Source: Actinomycetota bacterium | Lineage (GTDB): Bacteria; Actinomycetota; Actinomycetes; UBA12327 | DNA length: 16,364 nt | NCBI GenBank assembly: GCA_026392555.1 | Contig: JAPLBW010000032.1 | Coordinates: forward strand, 1-16,364 | Reading direction: 5' to 3' | In this document: positions 1 through 7,828 of the stretch, piece after piece | How positions within the stretch are numbered: position 1 is the first letter of the stretch | How the letters are laid out: the number at the start of each line of letters is the position of its first letter | The notes under the pieces: model-generated | What the model was told of the DNA's origin: nothing | The model's database searches: none | What the model saw: only the letters and a program-made list of their open reading frames with translations | Made by a program: the position numbers and the translations under genes

Positions 1-561
1 AATGGCCAAAGTGGAGATCGGGTCCAGCGCCGAACATGGTTCGTCCATCAAGAGCACCTGTGGCTGAATCGCGATGGCGCGCGCAATACACAATCTCTGC
101 TGCTGGCCACCAGAGAGCACGCTGCCGGGGCGGTCAAGGCGATCCTTGACTTCTTCCCACAGGTTGGCGCCTCGAAGTGAGGCTTCCACCGCATCATCGA
201 GCTCCGAGCGCCCAGTGCGCTTCTTGAGCTTGATGCCGGCTACGACATTTCCATAGATAGACATGGTCGGGAATGGGTTGTGCTTTTGGAACACCATCCC
301 GATGGTTGAGCGCACGTTGACCGGATCAATGTCAGCCCCGTAAATGTCTTGGTGGTCCAGCATGATCTTGCCCTCGATGCGGGCACCAGGGGTGACTTCG
401 TGCATGCGGTTAAGCGTGCGTAGCACTGTGGACTTGCCACAACCAGACGGTCCAATAAACGCGGTGACCGCTTTGGGCTCAACAGCCAAAGTCACGCCTT
501 CAACAGCAAGGAAGTCGCTGTAATAGACGTTGAGGTGAGAGACGTCGATGCGCTTGGCCAT
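1..561 (-). CDS. pstB: Phosphate ABC transporter ATP-binding protein PstB (partial, C-terminus off the window)
   Basis: ATPase subunit of the high-affinity phosphate importer PstSCAB; it works on the cytoplasmic face of the membrane with PstC and PstA. The visible 187 residues start at ATG 561 and read MAKRIDVSHLNVYYSDFLAV. Walker A GPSGCGKST is at residues 37-45, the Q-loop VFQKHNPFP at 90-98, the ABC signature LSGGQQQR at 149-156 and Walker B VLLMDEP at 169-175, followed by the SALDP D-loop. PstB proteins usually have about 250-260 residues, so some 65-70 residues lie beyond base 1. The gene begins 15 nt after the pstA stop, as the last visible cistron of the pst operon. The Shine-Dalgarno is weak, so coupling to pstA is likely (inference). 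Confidence 0.97.
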   Translation of the reverse strand, partial: MAKRIDVSHLNVYYSDFLAVEGVTLAVEPKAVTAFIGPSGCGKSTVLRTLNRMHEVTPGARIEGKIMLDHQDIYGADIDPVNVRSTIGMVFQKHNPFPTMSIYGNVVAGIKLKKRTGRSELDDAVEASLRGANLWEEVKDRLDRPGSVLSGGQQQRLCIARAIAIQPQVLLMDEPCSALDPISTLAI

Positions 562-576
562 AGCTGCTGACGATCC

Positions 577-1638
577 CTACTTCACTCGAGAGGCGCGCGC
601 GATCAAGCGAGCGCTCAGGTTGAGAATCATGACTAGAAGGATCAGCGTAAGCGCACCGGCCCAGGCTCGGTCGATAGACGCGGTCGTTCCACTGCCGATC
701 TGGTCCCACACATAGGTGGGCAACGACGCTTGGGGCCCATTGAAGGGGTTGACGTTGATCGACTGGGTAAAGAAGGTCGTCAACAGCAGGGGCGCAGTTT
801 CACCCGTAACTCGCGCGACGGCGAGCATGGCTCCGGTGATGATTCCGGTGGAGGCCGAAGGAATAACAACCCGCAGGATCGTTCGATATTTGGGAACACC
901 AAGGGCGTAAGACGCTTCACGAAGGTCGCGTGGAACCAGGCGCAACATTTCCTCGGTTGATCGAACCACGACAGGGATCATCAGGATCGAGAGCGAAATA
1001 CCGGCGGCTAGACCGCTGCGCTGTAGGCCCAACGCCAAGATGAATCCGGTGTAGACAAACAAACCTGCCACGATCGAGGGAATGCCGGTCATCACGTCAA
1101 CGAAGAAACTGATGGCGCGAGCTAAGCGCGAGCGGTTGCCGTACTCCACGAGGTAAACGGCGGCCAGGATTCCAAGTGGGACACCGATCGCAGCGGCGAT
1201 GGCCACTTGCTCCAACGTGCCGATCAAGGCGTGCAGGATTCCGCCGCCTGGGCTGCGTGGGCTGACATTGCGCATGGTGGACGTCAAGAAGGTGGCATTG
1301 AAGGCGTTCAGGCCGCGGATTGTCACGGTCAGCAGGGTGGAAACCAGGGGGACCAAAGCCGTTATTAGAGCCGACAGCAGCAAGGTTGTGGCTAGGCGAT
1401 CAATGGCGTAGCGCTTTCCTTCCACCGCGAAGCTCAAACCAGTCTGCAAAACGATGAAAAGCAAAAACGCGAATACCGCTGTTCCCGCTACACCACTGAC
1501 TGGCGAGAAAAAGGAAAGCAAGGCGGAACCAGCGATTGCTGTTGCACTTGTGGTCAACGTGGTCCAGCGCGGAAGCTTGCGCTGTGACAACAGGTTGTGC
1601 AGTTCGTCGTCTGAAATCGTTCGATCGAGAATGGCCAT
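577..1638 (-). CDS. pstA: Phosphate ABC transporter permease PstA
   Basis: One of the two membrane-spanning subunits of the phosphate importer. The 353-residue protein has an N-terminal hydrophobic pair (about 31-70), a membrane segment at about 82-107 and a binding-protein-dependent permease domain from about residue 137 to the end. The EAA cytoplasmic loop that contacts PstB is at 241-260 (EASYALGVPKYRTILRVVIP). The longer N-terminal part with an extra hairpin before the core is common in actinobacterial PstA (family knowledge). Its ATG shares one base with the pstC stop (TAATG), so the two permeases are translationally coupled. It ends with TAG 15 nt before pstB. Confidence 0.96.
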   Translation of the reverse strand: MAILDRTISDDELHNLLSQRKLPRWTTLTTSATAIAGSALLSFFSPVSGVAGTAVFAFLLFIVLQTGLSFAVEGKRYAIDRLATTLLLSALITALVPLVSTLLTVTIRGLNAFNATFLTSTMRNVSPRSPGGGILHALIGTLEQVAIAAAIGVPLGILAAVYLVEYGNRSRLARAISFFVDVMTGIPSIVAGLFVYTGFILALGLQRSGLAAGISLSILMIPVVVRSTEEMLRLVPRDLREASYALGVPKYRTILRVVIPSASTGIITGAMLAVARVTGETAPLLLTTFFTQSINVNPFNGPQASLPTYVWDQIGSGTTASIDRAWAGALTLILLVMILNLSARLIARASRVK

Positions 1639-2612
1639 TAGTTCGCCCCCGAGAAATCACGACGACGTTCGACGACAAGGCGCGCAGCCATGTTGACCGC
1701 AAAGGTGATGACATAGAGCACTAAACCGGATGCGATCAGTGCGCCCAGTCCGATGGTGCCGGCTTCGTTCCACTTCAAGGCGATGTTGGCCGCAAAGGTA
1801 TTGCCGCCCGGTTCAGTGACTTGCCAATTGATTTTAAATGTTGCGGACAAGATCAAGGCCACGGCGATCGTTTCACCCAACGCGCGACCCAGTCCCAGCA
1901 TTGCGGCGCTGACCATGCCCGGGCGGGCGAAGGGAAAAACAGCGGTGCGCATGGTTTCCCAGCGGGTGGCGCCCAGGGCCAGGGCAGCCTCAATGTGTCC
2001 GGGTGGGACTTGGGCAAACACTTCGCGCGAGATCGCGGACACAGTCGGCAAGATCATGATGGCCAGCACAACAGCGGCTAGGGCAATCGAGCGGGTGTAG
2101 ATGTTTTGTTCGTTGCTGAATAACGGGATAAAGCCGAAGTGATCGTCAAGCCAGCGCCACAATCCAATGCTGTTAGGCATCAGGATTTGCAGGCCCCACA
2201 AACCAAAGATGATAGAGGGGACGGCGGCCAATAGATCAACGATGTACCCCAAGGGGGGAGCGAATCGACGCGGTGCGTAGTGCGCGGTGTAGAGCGCAAC
2301 ACCAATACCGACGGGGACTGCAATAACCATGGCAATGACTGAACTCAGCAACGTGCCGAAGGCGAGGGCGGCAATTCCAAACTTCGGCTGCGCATCATCG
2401 GGAAACCAGGCTGATGTGGTCAAGAAGCTCGCGGTATTTGCGTTGAGCGCGGGAAGTGCCTTCCACAACAGGAAGACACCAATGGCGCCCATGACGATGA
2501 GCACCACGATGCCCGAGCCTCGGGAAATACCGGCAAAGAGCGCATCGCGTGGACGCGAAGATTTACCCAACGGGGCACCGACTGGCGCCTCTGGGTTGAT
2601 CAACGTGGTCAC
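1638..2612 (-). CDS. pstC: Phosphate ABC transporter permease PstC
   Basis: Partner permease of PstA in the phosphate importer. I set the start at GTG 2612 (324 residues, beginning with TTLINPEAPVG after the start). A GAGGGAG ribosome site lies 9 nt upstream, and a longer reading to 2714 would run through the strong stem-loop between pstS and pstC. A hydrophobic helix at about 33-51 precedes the permease domain at about 80-315. The EAA loop is at 208-227 (IEAALALGATRWETMRTAVF). The stop overlaps the pstA ATG by one base. An out-of-frame ATG at 2620 could mislead start calling. Identity is clear from the PstC-like N-terminal helix and the position after pstS. Confidence 0.95.
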   Translation of the reverse strand: MTTLINPEAPVGAPLGKSSRPRDALFAGISRGSGIVVLIVMGAIGVFLLWKALPALNANTASFLTTSAWFPDDAQPKFGIAALAFGTLLSSVIAMVIAVPVGIGVALYTAHYAPRRFAPPLGYIVDLLAAVPSIIFGLWGLQILMPNSIGLWRWLDDHFGFIPLFSNEQNIYTRSIALAAVVLAIMILPTVSAISREVFAQVPPGHIEAALALGATRWETMRTAVFPFARPGMVSAAMLGLGRALGETIAVALILSATFKINWQVTEPGGNTFAANIALKWNEAGTIGLGALIASGLVLYVITFAVNMAARLVVERRRDFSGAN

Positions 2613-2683
2613 GTCGTCATGCTCCCTCAAAGAGGACTGCTGTCGGGGGAAGTTGGCTGATTGCCACGGGTGCAATCTTGCCG

Positions 2684-2736
2684 GTGTGGATCCACACACC
2701 ACACGAGCCCCCACCCAGGGGGGTGGAGGCTCGTGT
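2684..2736 (-). terminator. pstS-pstC intercistronic stem-loops, probable attenuator
   Basis: The 138-nt gap between pstS and pstC holds a long hairpin at 2701-2736. It has nine perfect pairs (ACACGAGCC with GGCTCGTGT), one C-A mismatch, six more pairs (CCACCC with GGGTGG) and a 4-nt loop. In the minus-strand transcript it is followed at once by a perfect 14-nt palindrome, GTGTGGATCCACAC, at 2684-2697. There is no U-tract, so full intrinsic termination is unlikely. The probable role is partial termination or 3'-end protection that keeps the pstS message more abundant than pstCAB. This is a common need, because binding proteins outnumber permeases. Confidence 0.55.
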
Positions 2737-2750
2737 CAGGTAGTGCTGGA

Positions 2751-3848
2751 TTACGCGAGCGAGCCCACGGACTTGCGCACCGAGGTGAGCAGATCGCCGG
2801 TGATCGGCACGTATCCAATCTCCACCAACTTGGCCTGGGCCGCGTCGGAGGAGGTGTAAGTCAGGAACGACTTGGTCAGTGCCAGGTCGGTTCCGGTCAA
2901 ACCCTTTTGGCAGGTGATCTCGTAGGTCAGCAACACGATGGGGTACGTGTTGGCGTCCTTGATCGTGTAGTTGACCTTCAACTTGATGTTGTTTTCGTTG
3001 TCAACAATTTCGCCAACGGCTTTGTTGATCGCTGCGGCAGCGGTATCGGCGTTGGGCTCAACTGCGCCACCACCGTTGTCGACCTTGGCAACCTTCAGCG
3101 CAGCGTCCTGAGCGAATGAGAGCTCGACGTAGCCAATGGCGTTATCGGTGGACTTGATCGCAGCAGCAACACCATCGTTGCCCTTGGCGCCCTGCCCACC
3201 GTCAGCCTTCCATTCCTTGGCGTTGCTGAGCTTCCAAACAGTGGGAGCAGCAGCGGTGAGGTACTTGGTGAAGTTGTCAGTGGTTCCTGAACCGTCTGAA
3301 CGGTGGAACTGGGCGATCGTGGCATCGGGCAAGGTCACGCCTTCATTGATGGCCTTGATCTTGGGGTCGTTCCACTTGGTGATCGAGTTGTTGAAGATTC
3401 CAGCGATCACATCGGGGGTCAAGGTCAGCGAGTCAAGACCAGCAACGTTGTAAGCCAGCGTGATAGCGCCACCGACCATCGGAATGTGGATGGCTTCACT
3501 ATCGGTGCAGCGCTTGTCTGCCTTGATCTGGTCTTCTGGCTTGAGTACTGAGTCAGAGCCGGCGAATGCGGTCTGCTTGTTGATGAAGTCAGTAACACCA
3601 GCGCTAGAGCCAACGGCTTGGTAGTTGACGGTGGCGCCAGGGCATGCAGTTTGGTAAGCGTTAACCCACTCAGCGATGGCGTTCTTTTGCGCGGTGGATC
3701 CACTGGCCTTGATGGCACCAGTTGAGCAATCAATCGTGGAGTCGGAGCTAGCAGTGTTGGAGCTTCCACCGCATGCACTGAGCGTGAGTGCGAGCACGGC
3801 AATAAGTGCTGCACCAACGACGCTCTTGCGCGAAGTGCTGACGTTCAT
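2751..3848 (-). CDS. pstS: Phosphate-binding lipoprotein PstS
   Basis: Extracytoplasmic phosphate receptor of the Pst importer, anchored as a lipoprotein. The start at ATG 3848 gives 365 residues and follows an AAGAGG ribosome site 4 nt away; an upstream start at 3863 would add only MRRGQ and has no site. The signal peptide (about residues 1-25) ends in the lipobox LSAC, with the lipidated Cys26 followed by GGSSNT. Phosphate-site motifs seen are KASGSTAQ near the N-terminus and FHRSDGSGTTDNF in the middle, both typical of PstS. The gene is preceded by a PHO box and followed by a stem-loop that separates it from pstC. Expression is probably induced by phosphate limitation through a PhoP-type regulator (inference from the box). 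Confidence 0.96.
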   Translation of the reverse strand: MNVSTSRKSVVGAALIAVLALTLSACGGSSNTASSDSTIDCSTGAIKASGSTAQKNAIAEWVNAYQTACPGATVNYQAVGSSAGVTDFINKQTAFAGSDSVLKPEDQIKADKRCTDSEAIHIPMVGGAITLAYNVAGLDSLTLTPDVIAGIFNNSITKWNDPKIKAINEGVTLPDATIAQFHRSDGSGTTDNFTKYLTAAAPTVWKLSNAKEWKADGGQGAKGNDGVAAAIKSTDNAIGYVELSFAQDAALKVAKVDNGGGAVEPNADTAAAAINKAVGEIVDNENNIKLKVNYTIKDANTYPIVLLTYEITCQKGLTGTDLALTKSFLTYTSSDAAQAKLVEIGYVPITGDLLTSVRKSVGSLA

Positions 3849-3903
3849 CTGACCTCTTCTCAAAGGACCGCCACGGTTTGGCGGATGTTGTCCTGTTGAA
3901 TGA

Positions 3904-3958
3904 AAAGTAGAGAGAACAGGTAGCCAGACCGCCTGAATTAGGTGAACAAAAGGTGAAC
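3904..3958 (-). promoter_or_regulatory. PHO box and probable pstS promoter
   Basis: Read on the minus strand, the heptamer GTTCACC occurs twice, at 3958-3952 and 3947-3941, exactly 11 nt apart. The direct-repeat heptamer and the 11-nt period match the PhoP operator of Streptomyces and related actinobacteria (family knowledge). A third, degenerate unit may follow (ATTCAGG), but its spacing is 9 nt. A possible -10 hexamer TACTTT lies at 3909-3904; the -10 assignment is weak. The box sits in the 132-nt gap between mutT1 and pstS, so pstSCAB can be induced separately from the glnR-mshD-ppk-mutT1 genes upstream. Confidence 0.8.
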
Positions 3959-3980
3959 AATCCCTAACACTTCGGGCGCC

Positions 3981-4823
3981 TTAGGGGCGGTGGCGCTCTA
4001 GACCTACGACCTGCCCTGTGGCGATGCTCAGGTGAATGACGAAAAACTCACCCTTACCTAGGGGTTCTGCTTGGTTTTTGTCTGCGAAGCCATGAAGCGC
4101 CTCTAGCAGGAGTGCCGGTATGACGTTTCCGTGTGAGCAGAAAATCAAGCCTTGCCCGCGGCCACGAGCGGCATCAATGAGTTGTCGGGCAGCCTCAATG
4201 CCAGTGGCCGGGTCTTGCTCAAATTCGCTTTCGCCTAGGACGTCAAGTTCAGCCAGAGGCTGGTTGACGAGTCCGGCATAGGGACTGACGGTTTGCATGC
4301 AGCGCAACCACGGCGAACCACGAGCGGTCAGAGGTCGCAGGTGATCATCCTCGGTCCATTCCTCGCGTGACTTCGCCTTAGCGTGACGAACCAACACCAG
4401 AGGAATCGTGTCGCGCGGTTGTAGCGCAAAGGCGTCGAGGACTGCGTGGTCGGCCGGGTAGGTCATCAGCTCACGGGTCTGCTCGATGGTTAACCAACGA
4501 ACTTCGTCGACTTCTTCGTTCGCCGTGAATTCGCCATCAAGGTATCGACCAGCCCAGTAGTAGACGTGTTTGCGCCCGATGCCCTCTGAATAATCCCGTC
4601 CCGGCAGGGGGGCACCGAGGGCTATGCGAGCACCGGCTTCTTCGTGAATCTCCCGGACGGCAGCGATCATGGGGTGCTCGTCTAGTTCGAGCTTGCCTTT
4701 GGGGAATGTCCAGTCGTTATACCGATCTCGATGCACCAAGGCGATGCGTGGATCGGTGGACTCTCCCCGCCACACAATGGCACCTGCAGCTTCGATGATG
4801 CGCGGCTGCGTTGCTTCGGTCAT
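3981..4823 (-). CDS. mutT1: MutT1-type Nudix hydrolase fused to a histidine-phosphatase domain
   Basis: A two-domain protein of 280 residues. The N-terminal Nudix domain (about 8-130) has a complete Nudix box: G43, E49, R57, E58, E61, E62, G64. The C-terminal domain (about 140-275) is of the histidine phosphatase family, with RHAKA at 146-150 (nucleophile His147) and a second His in FCSHG (His231). Mycobacterial MutT1 has this layout and removes 8-oxo-dGTP and diadenosine polyphosphates; it also lies beside ppk there. The start ATG overlaps the ppk stop (ATGA). The phosphatase half is odd: after LRPLTARG it jumps to SPWLRCMQTV. Mycobacterial MutT1, as I remember it, has about 21 more residues (helix and strand) at this point. 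The Nudix half is intact; the phosphatase half may be inactive, or the sequence may carry a 63-nt deletion. Confidence 0.88.
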   Translation of the reverse strand: MTEATQPRIIEAAGAIVWRGESTDPRIALVHRDRYNDWTFPKGKLELDEHPMIAAVREIHEEAGARIALGAPLPGRDYSEGIGRKHVYYWAGRYLDGEFTANEEVDEVRWLTIEQTRELMTYPADHAVLDAFALQPRDTIPLVLVRHAKAKSREEWTEDDHLRPLTARGSPWLRCMQTVSPYAGLVNQPLAELDVLGESEFEQDPATGIEAARQLIDAARGRGQGLIFCSHGNVIPALLLEALHGFADKNQAEPLGKGEFFVIHLSIATGQVVGLERHRP

Positions 4824-6908
4824 AGGCCTTGGCGTCGGGTGTGAAGCGCGATCAACATTTCTTGCAGGTCGTTGAGAGGTTCACCATCTGACCCGCGACT
4901 CTTGATCCATTGACCGTCGGCTTGTAGGTGCCAGGCAGCAGTGCTGTCGGCGAAAGCCAGCTCAAAGAGATGTTCTACTTCACGCACGTGATCAGGGGTG
5001 CCTAGCCGAACGAGTGCCTCAACGCGGCGATCAAGGTTGCGGTGCATGAGGTCGCTACTGCCGATCCACACCTCAGTATCGCCACCGTTGACGAAACAAA
5101 AAATGCGAGAGTGTTCGAGGAAGCGGCCCAAGATGGAACGCACAGTGATGTTCTCGGATAGGCCAGGAACCCCCGGCCGAATAGCGCAGATTCCTCGAAC
5201 CCAGACCTCAACCTTGACGCCAGCCTGCGAGGCTCGGTACAGGGCATCGATGCAGGCCTCATCGACGATGGCATTGGTCTTAAGGCGAATTCCTGCTGGC
5301 TTTCCAGCCTGATGGTTTTCTACCTCGCGGTTGATCCGCTTGATCAGGCCATTGCGGACCGAGTGGGGGGCGACCAATAGGCGCTCGTAATCGGTAGTGC
5401 GGGCGTAGCCACTGAGCTGGTTGAACAGGTCAGCAACGTCTTCGCCAACGGCTGGATCAGCGGTCAGCAGGCCGAGGTCTTCGTAGCTGCGAGCGGTTTT
5501 CGGGTGGTAGTTGCCCGTGCCAATGTGGGTGTAGCGGCGTAGCCCGTCAGAGTCACGACGCACGACCATGGACAACTTGCAGTGCGTCTTTAATCCTACG
5601 AGGCCGTAGACCACGTGCACGCCGGCTTGTTCCAATGTTCGCGCCCAGGTGATGTTGGCTGCTTCATCAAATCGCGCTTTGATTTCCACAACAGCCAAAA
5701 CTTGTTTGCCCGCTTCAGCAGCTTCAACCAGTGCGTCCACGATGGGGGAATCGCCACTGGTTCGGTACAACGTTTGCTTGATGGCCAAAACCTTGGGGTC
5801 CGCAGCGGCTTGTTCAAGAAAGCGTTGAACGCTGGTGGCGAACGAGTCGTAGGGGTGGTGCAACAAAATGTCGCGATGACGCATGGCGCCAATCACATCA
5901 GGCGGTGACGATGTTTCGACTTCGGCCAACATCGGATGGGTTTTGGGCAAGAACGTCGGGAACTTGAGGTCTTCGCGGGGCAGTGCCGCGATGGCTTGCA
6001 AGCCCGAAAGGTCAAGAGGCCCTTGAACCGAAAAGACTTCGTCTTGGGTGACCTGAAGTTCACGCATGAGCAGGTCCAGGACGAATGGTGTCTTCGACTT
6101 CGAGGCGCACTGGTGGGCCAAATCGGCGACGCGTGAGCTCGCGTTCGAGAGCATCTAGCAGGTTTTCTGCGTCATCTTCTTCAACCTCGACGTCTTCGTT
6201 GCGCGTCACGCGGAAGGTGTGGTGTTGAAGGATGTCCATGCCGGGGAAAAGGTCGTGTAAGTGAGCAGCAATGACATCTTCAAGAGGCACAAAGCGGTTA
6301 GGACTTACCTGCAAAAACCGGGGGAGCAGTGGGGGAACCTTCACGCGCGCGAAGAGTTCGGCCTCCGACGCTGGATTGCGAACCACCACGGCAAGGTTGA
6401 GCGAAAGCCCAGAGATATAGGGGAAGGGGTGAGCCGGATCAACAGCCAGCGGGGTGAGGACGGGAAAGATCTCGGTGCGAAAAAGTTCCGTGGTCGCATC
6501 TGCTTCATCGATGGTCAGGTCGGCCCATCGCGGAATTTCAATTCCTTCGTCGAGCAGTCCGGCGACGACTTGATGGTGGAAGCAATCCGACTGGCGATCC
6601 ACGAGCTTGCGGGTTTGATCCCAAATATTGCCAAGCACTGCGCGGGGTTGATGCCCGCTGGCGGACTTGACCGCGATGCCGGTGGCCATGCGCCGCTTGA
6701 GGCCGGCCACTCGCACCATAAAGAATTCATCGAGGTTACTCGAAAAGATGGCGAGGAATCGCGCTCGTTCTAAGAGTGGGATTGCCGGGTCTTCAGCCAA
6801 TTCCAGGACGCGCTCGTTGAAGGCCAGCCACGAGCTTTCGCGGTCTAGGAATCTTCCACCTGGCAACGGCGTGGGCTCGGTAGTCGCCCGCGATTCGGTC
6901 GTAGTCAC
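4820..6908 (-). pseudogene. ppk: Polyphosphate kinase 1, split by a frameshift
   Basis: Ppk1 reversibly polymerises the terminal phosphate of ATP into polyphosphate. The N-terminal part is open from GTG 6908 to a stop at 6060; the C-terminal part is open in the +1 frame from before 6154 to 4820. Together they give a normal Ppk1 of about 705 residues. The first frame is good up to VRLEVEDT(I), and the second takes over at PFVLDLL, so the break is at about 6084-6092. Both Ppk histidines are present: in YTHIGTGNYH (His codon 5525-5527, the phosphorylated residue by family knowledge) and in DLMHRNLDRR (5042-5044). The start GTG overlaps the mshD stop (GTGA) and the end overlaps mutT1 (ATGA). It may be a true recent pseudogene, a sequencing or assembly error, or less likely a recoded gene. 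Confidence 0.87.
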
Positions 6909-7828
6909 GCCTCTATGGTGCCCGATAAGTCTGGGGCGCGAAACATCACGTCGGTGTCCCAGTGGGTAAAGCCCAGGGATTCGTAGAGTTTGTGGGCGGA
7001 ATGGTTGTCGGCTTCGACGTACAGCATCGCCTCAGGCAGGCCCAGGCTGCGCAGGTACCGCAACCCGATCAGTGCCAAGGCTCGCCCCAGTCCGTGCCTT
7101 GCGATATTCGGCAACACCCCGATCACGTAAATCTCCCCGATGGGATCGTGACCGTGACTGTGATGAGCGTGCTGTGCTTCACCGTTGTGTTCGTGACTGA
7201 TAAGTCCGCCGTGAACTTTGGTCCAATGAAAGCCGACCATCCGATTGGCGTCATTTAGTGCGACGAAAAAACCTTCAGGGTCAAACCACGATTCGTTCAT
7301 TCGCGTAGTCAGCGCGGTCAGATCCCAAGCACCTTGTTCTGGATGGTTAGCGAACGCAGCCTTGTTCACCGTGAGCCATTGAGCTTCGTCTTGTCCCGGG
7401 ACAAAAGTGCGCACGGCGATGTTCGAGGGGAGTTCAGGTTCGGGCAGCGGAGCAACCAGTGACCTGGGCATTTGAACCAGCGAACGCATGCGGGTAAAGC
7501 CCATGTTGGTGGCCAGGGCCATGGCAACTAAGGCGGTTGCGATACCCAGGCCACGCGCTTGCGGGTCAACACACATCTCCACGCTGGAGCCTTCGACGGA
7601 GTCGGTGACGTCGAGGTGGGCGTATCCCACGAGCTGTCCGCTCTTGGTCCACGCCATGGCCTGGATGACATCGCTGTCACCGCCGTAGCGAAGGTGCAAC
7701 ATCACGTGCTCAGACAGTGGCCGGACGCCGTCGGCGTCGGTCACCTTTTGGATGAGGGCATTGACAGCAGGAACTTCTTCGCCCGCTAGCCGACGGGCAA
7801 TCGTGAGGTCGAAATCGGCTGGGTTCAC
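6905..7828 (-). CDS. mshD: Mycothiol synthase MshD (tandem GNAT acetyltransferase)
   Basis: Catalyses the last step of mycothiol synthesis, acetylation of Cys-GlcN-Ins by acetyl-CoA. GTG 7828 overlaps the glnR stop (GTGA) and gives 307 residues, close to the roughly 315 of the M. tuberculosis protein; a longer reading to 8005 would add an Arg-rich antisense-like tail and is rejected. Two GNAT domains are seen. The N-terminal one has the acetyl-CoA motif QARGLGIA, and the C-terminal one has ARHGLGRALALIG followed by MLYVEADNHSAHKLYESLGF, typical of MshD. The linker after FHWTKVH contains an unusual His-rich stretch (seven His in 17 residues, 7148-7195). The stop overlaps the ppk start. Presence of this gene implies an actinobacterial thiol system. 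Confidence 0.93.
   Translation of the reverse strand: MNPADFDLTIARRLAGEEVPAVNALIQKVTDADGVRPLSEHVMLHLRYGGDSDVIQAMAWTKSGQLVGYAHLDVTDSVEGSSVEMCVDPQARGLGIATALVAMALATNMGFTRMRSLVQMPRSLVAPLPEPELPSNIAVRTFVPGQDEAQWLTVNKAAFANHPEQGAWDLTALTTRMNESWFDPEGFFVALNDANRMVGFHWTKVHGGLISHEHNGEAQHAHHSHGHDPIGEIYVIGVLPNIARHGLGRALALIGLRYLRSLGLPEAMLYVEADNHSAHKLYESLGFTHWDTDVMFRAPDLSGTIEA

Noticed and set aside
2329..2859. Open frame of 176 codons on the plus strand over pstC, the stem-loop and pstS
   Set aside because: It runs through the complement of two well-supported genes and a hairpin; no family features.
3962..3986. CCCTAA/TTAGGG inverted repeat at the mutT1 stop as a terminator
   Set aside because: Six weak pairs around a 13-nt loop and no U-tract; not enough to call.
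6070..6100. Programmed +1 frameshift to make full-length Ppk
   Set aside because: No slippery codon, stop-codon shift site or stimulatory element was seen, and two residues would be missing relative to homologues; a deletion explains the length better.
6261..6773. Open frame of 170 codons on the plus strand inside ppk
   Set aside because: It lies antisense to a clearly coding Ppk domain, has a charge-rich sequence without any recognisable fold and lacks a ribosome site.
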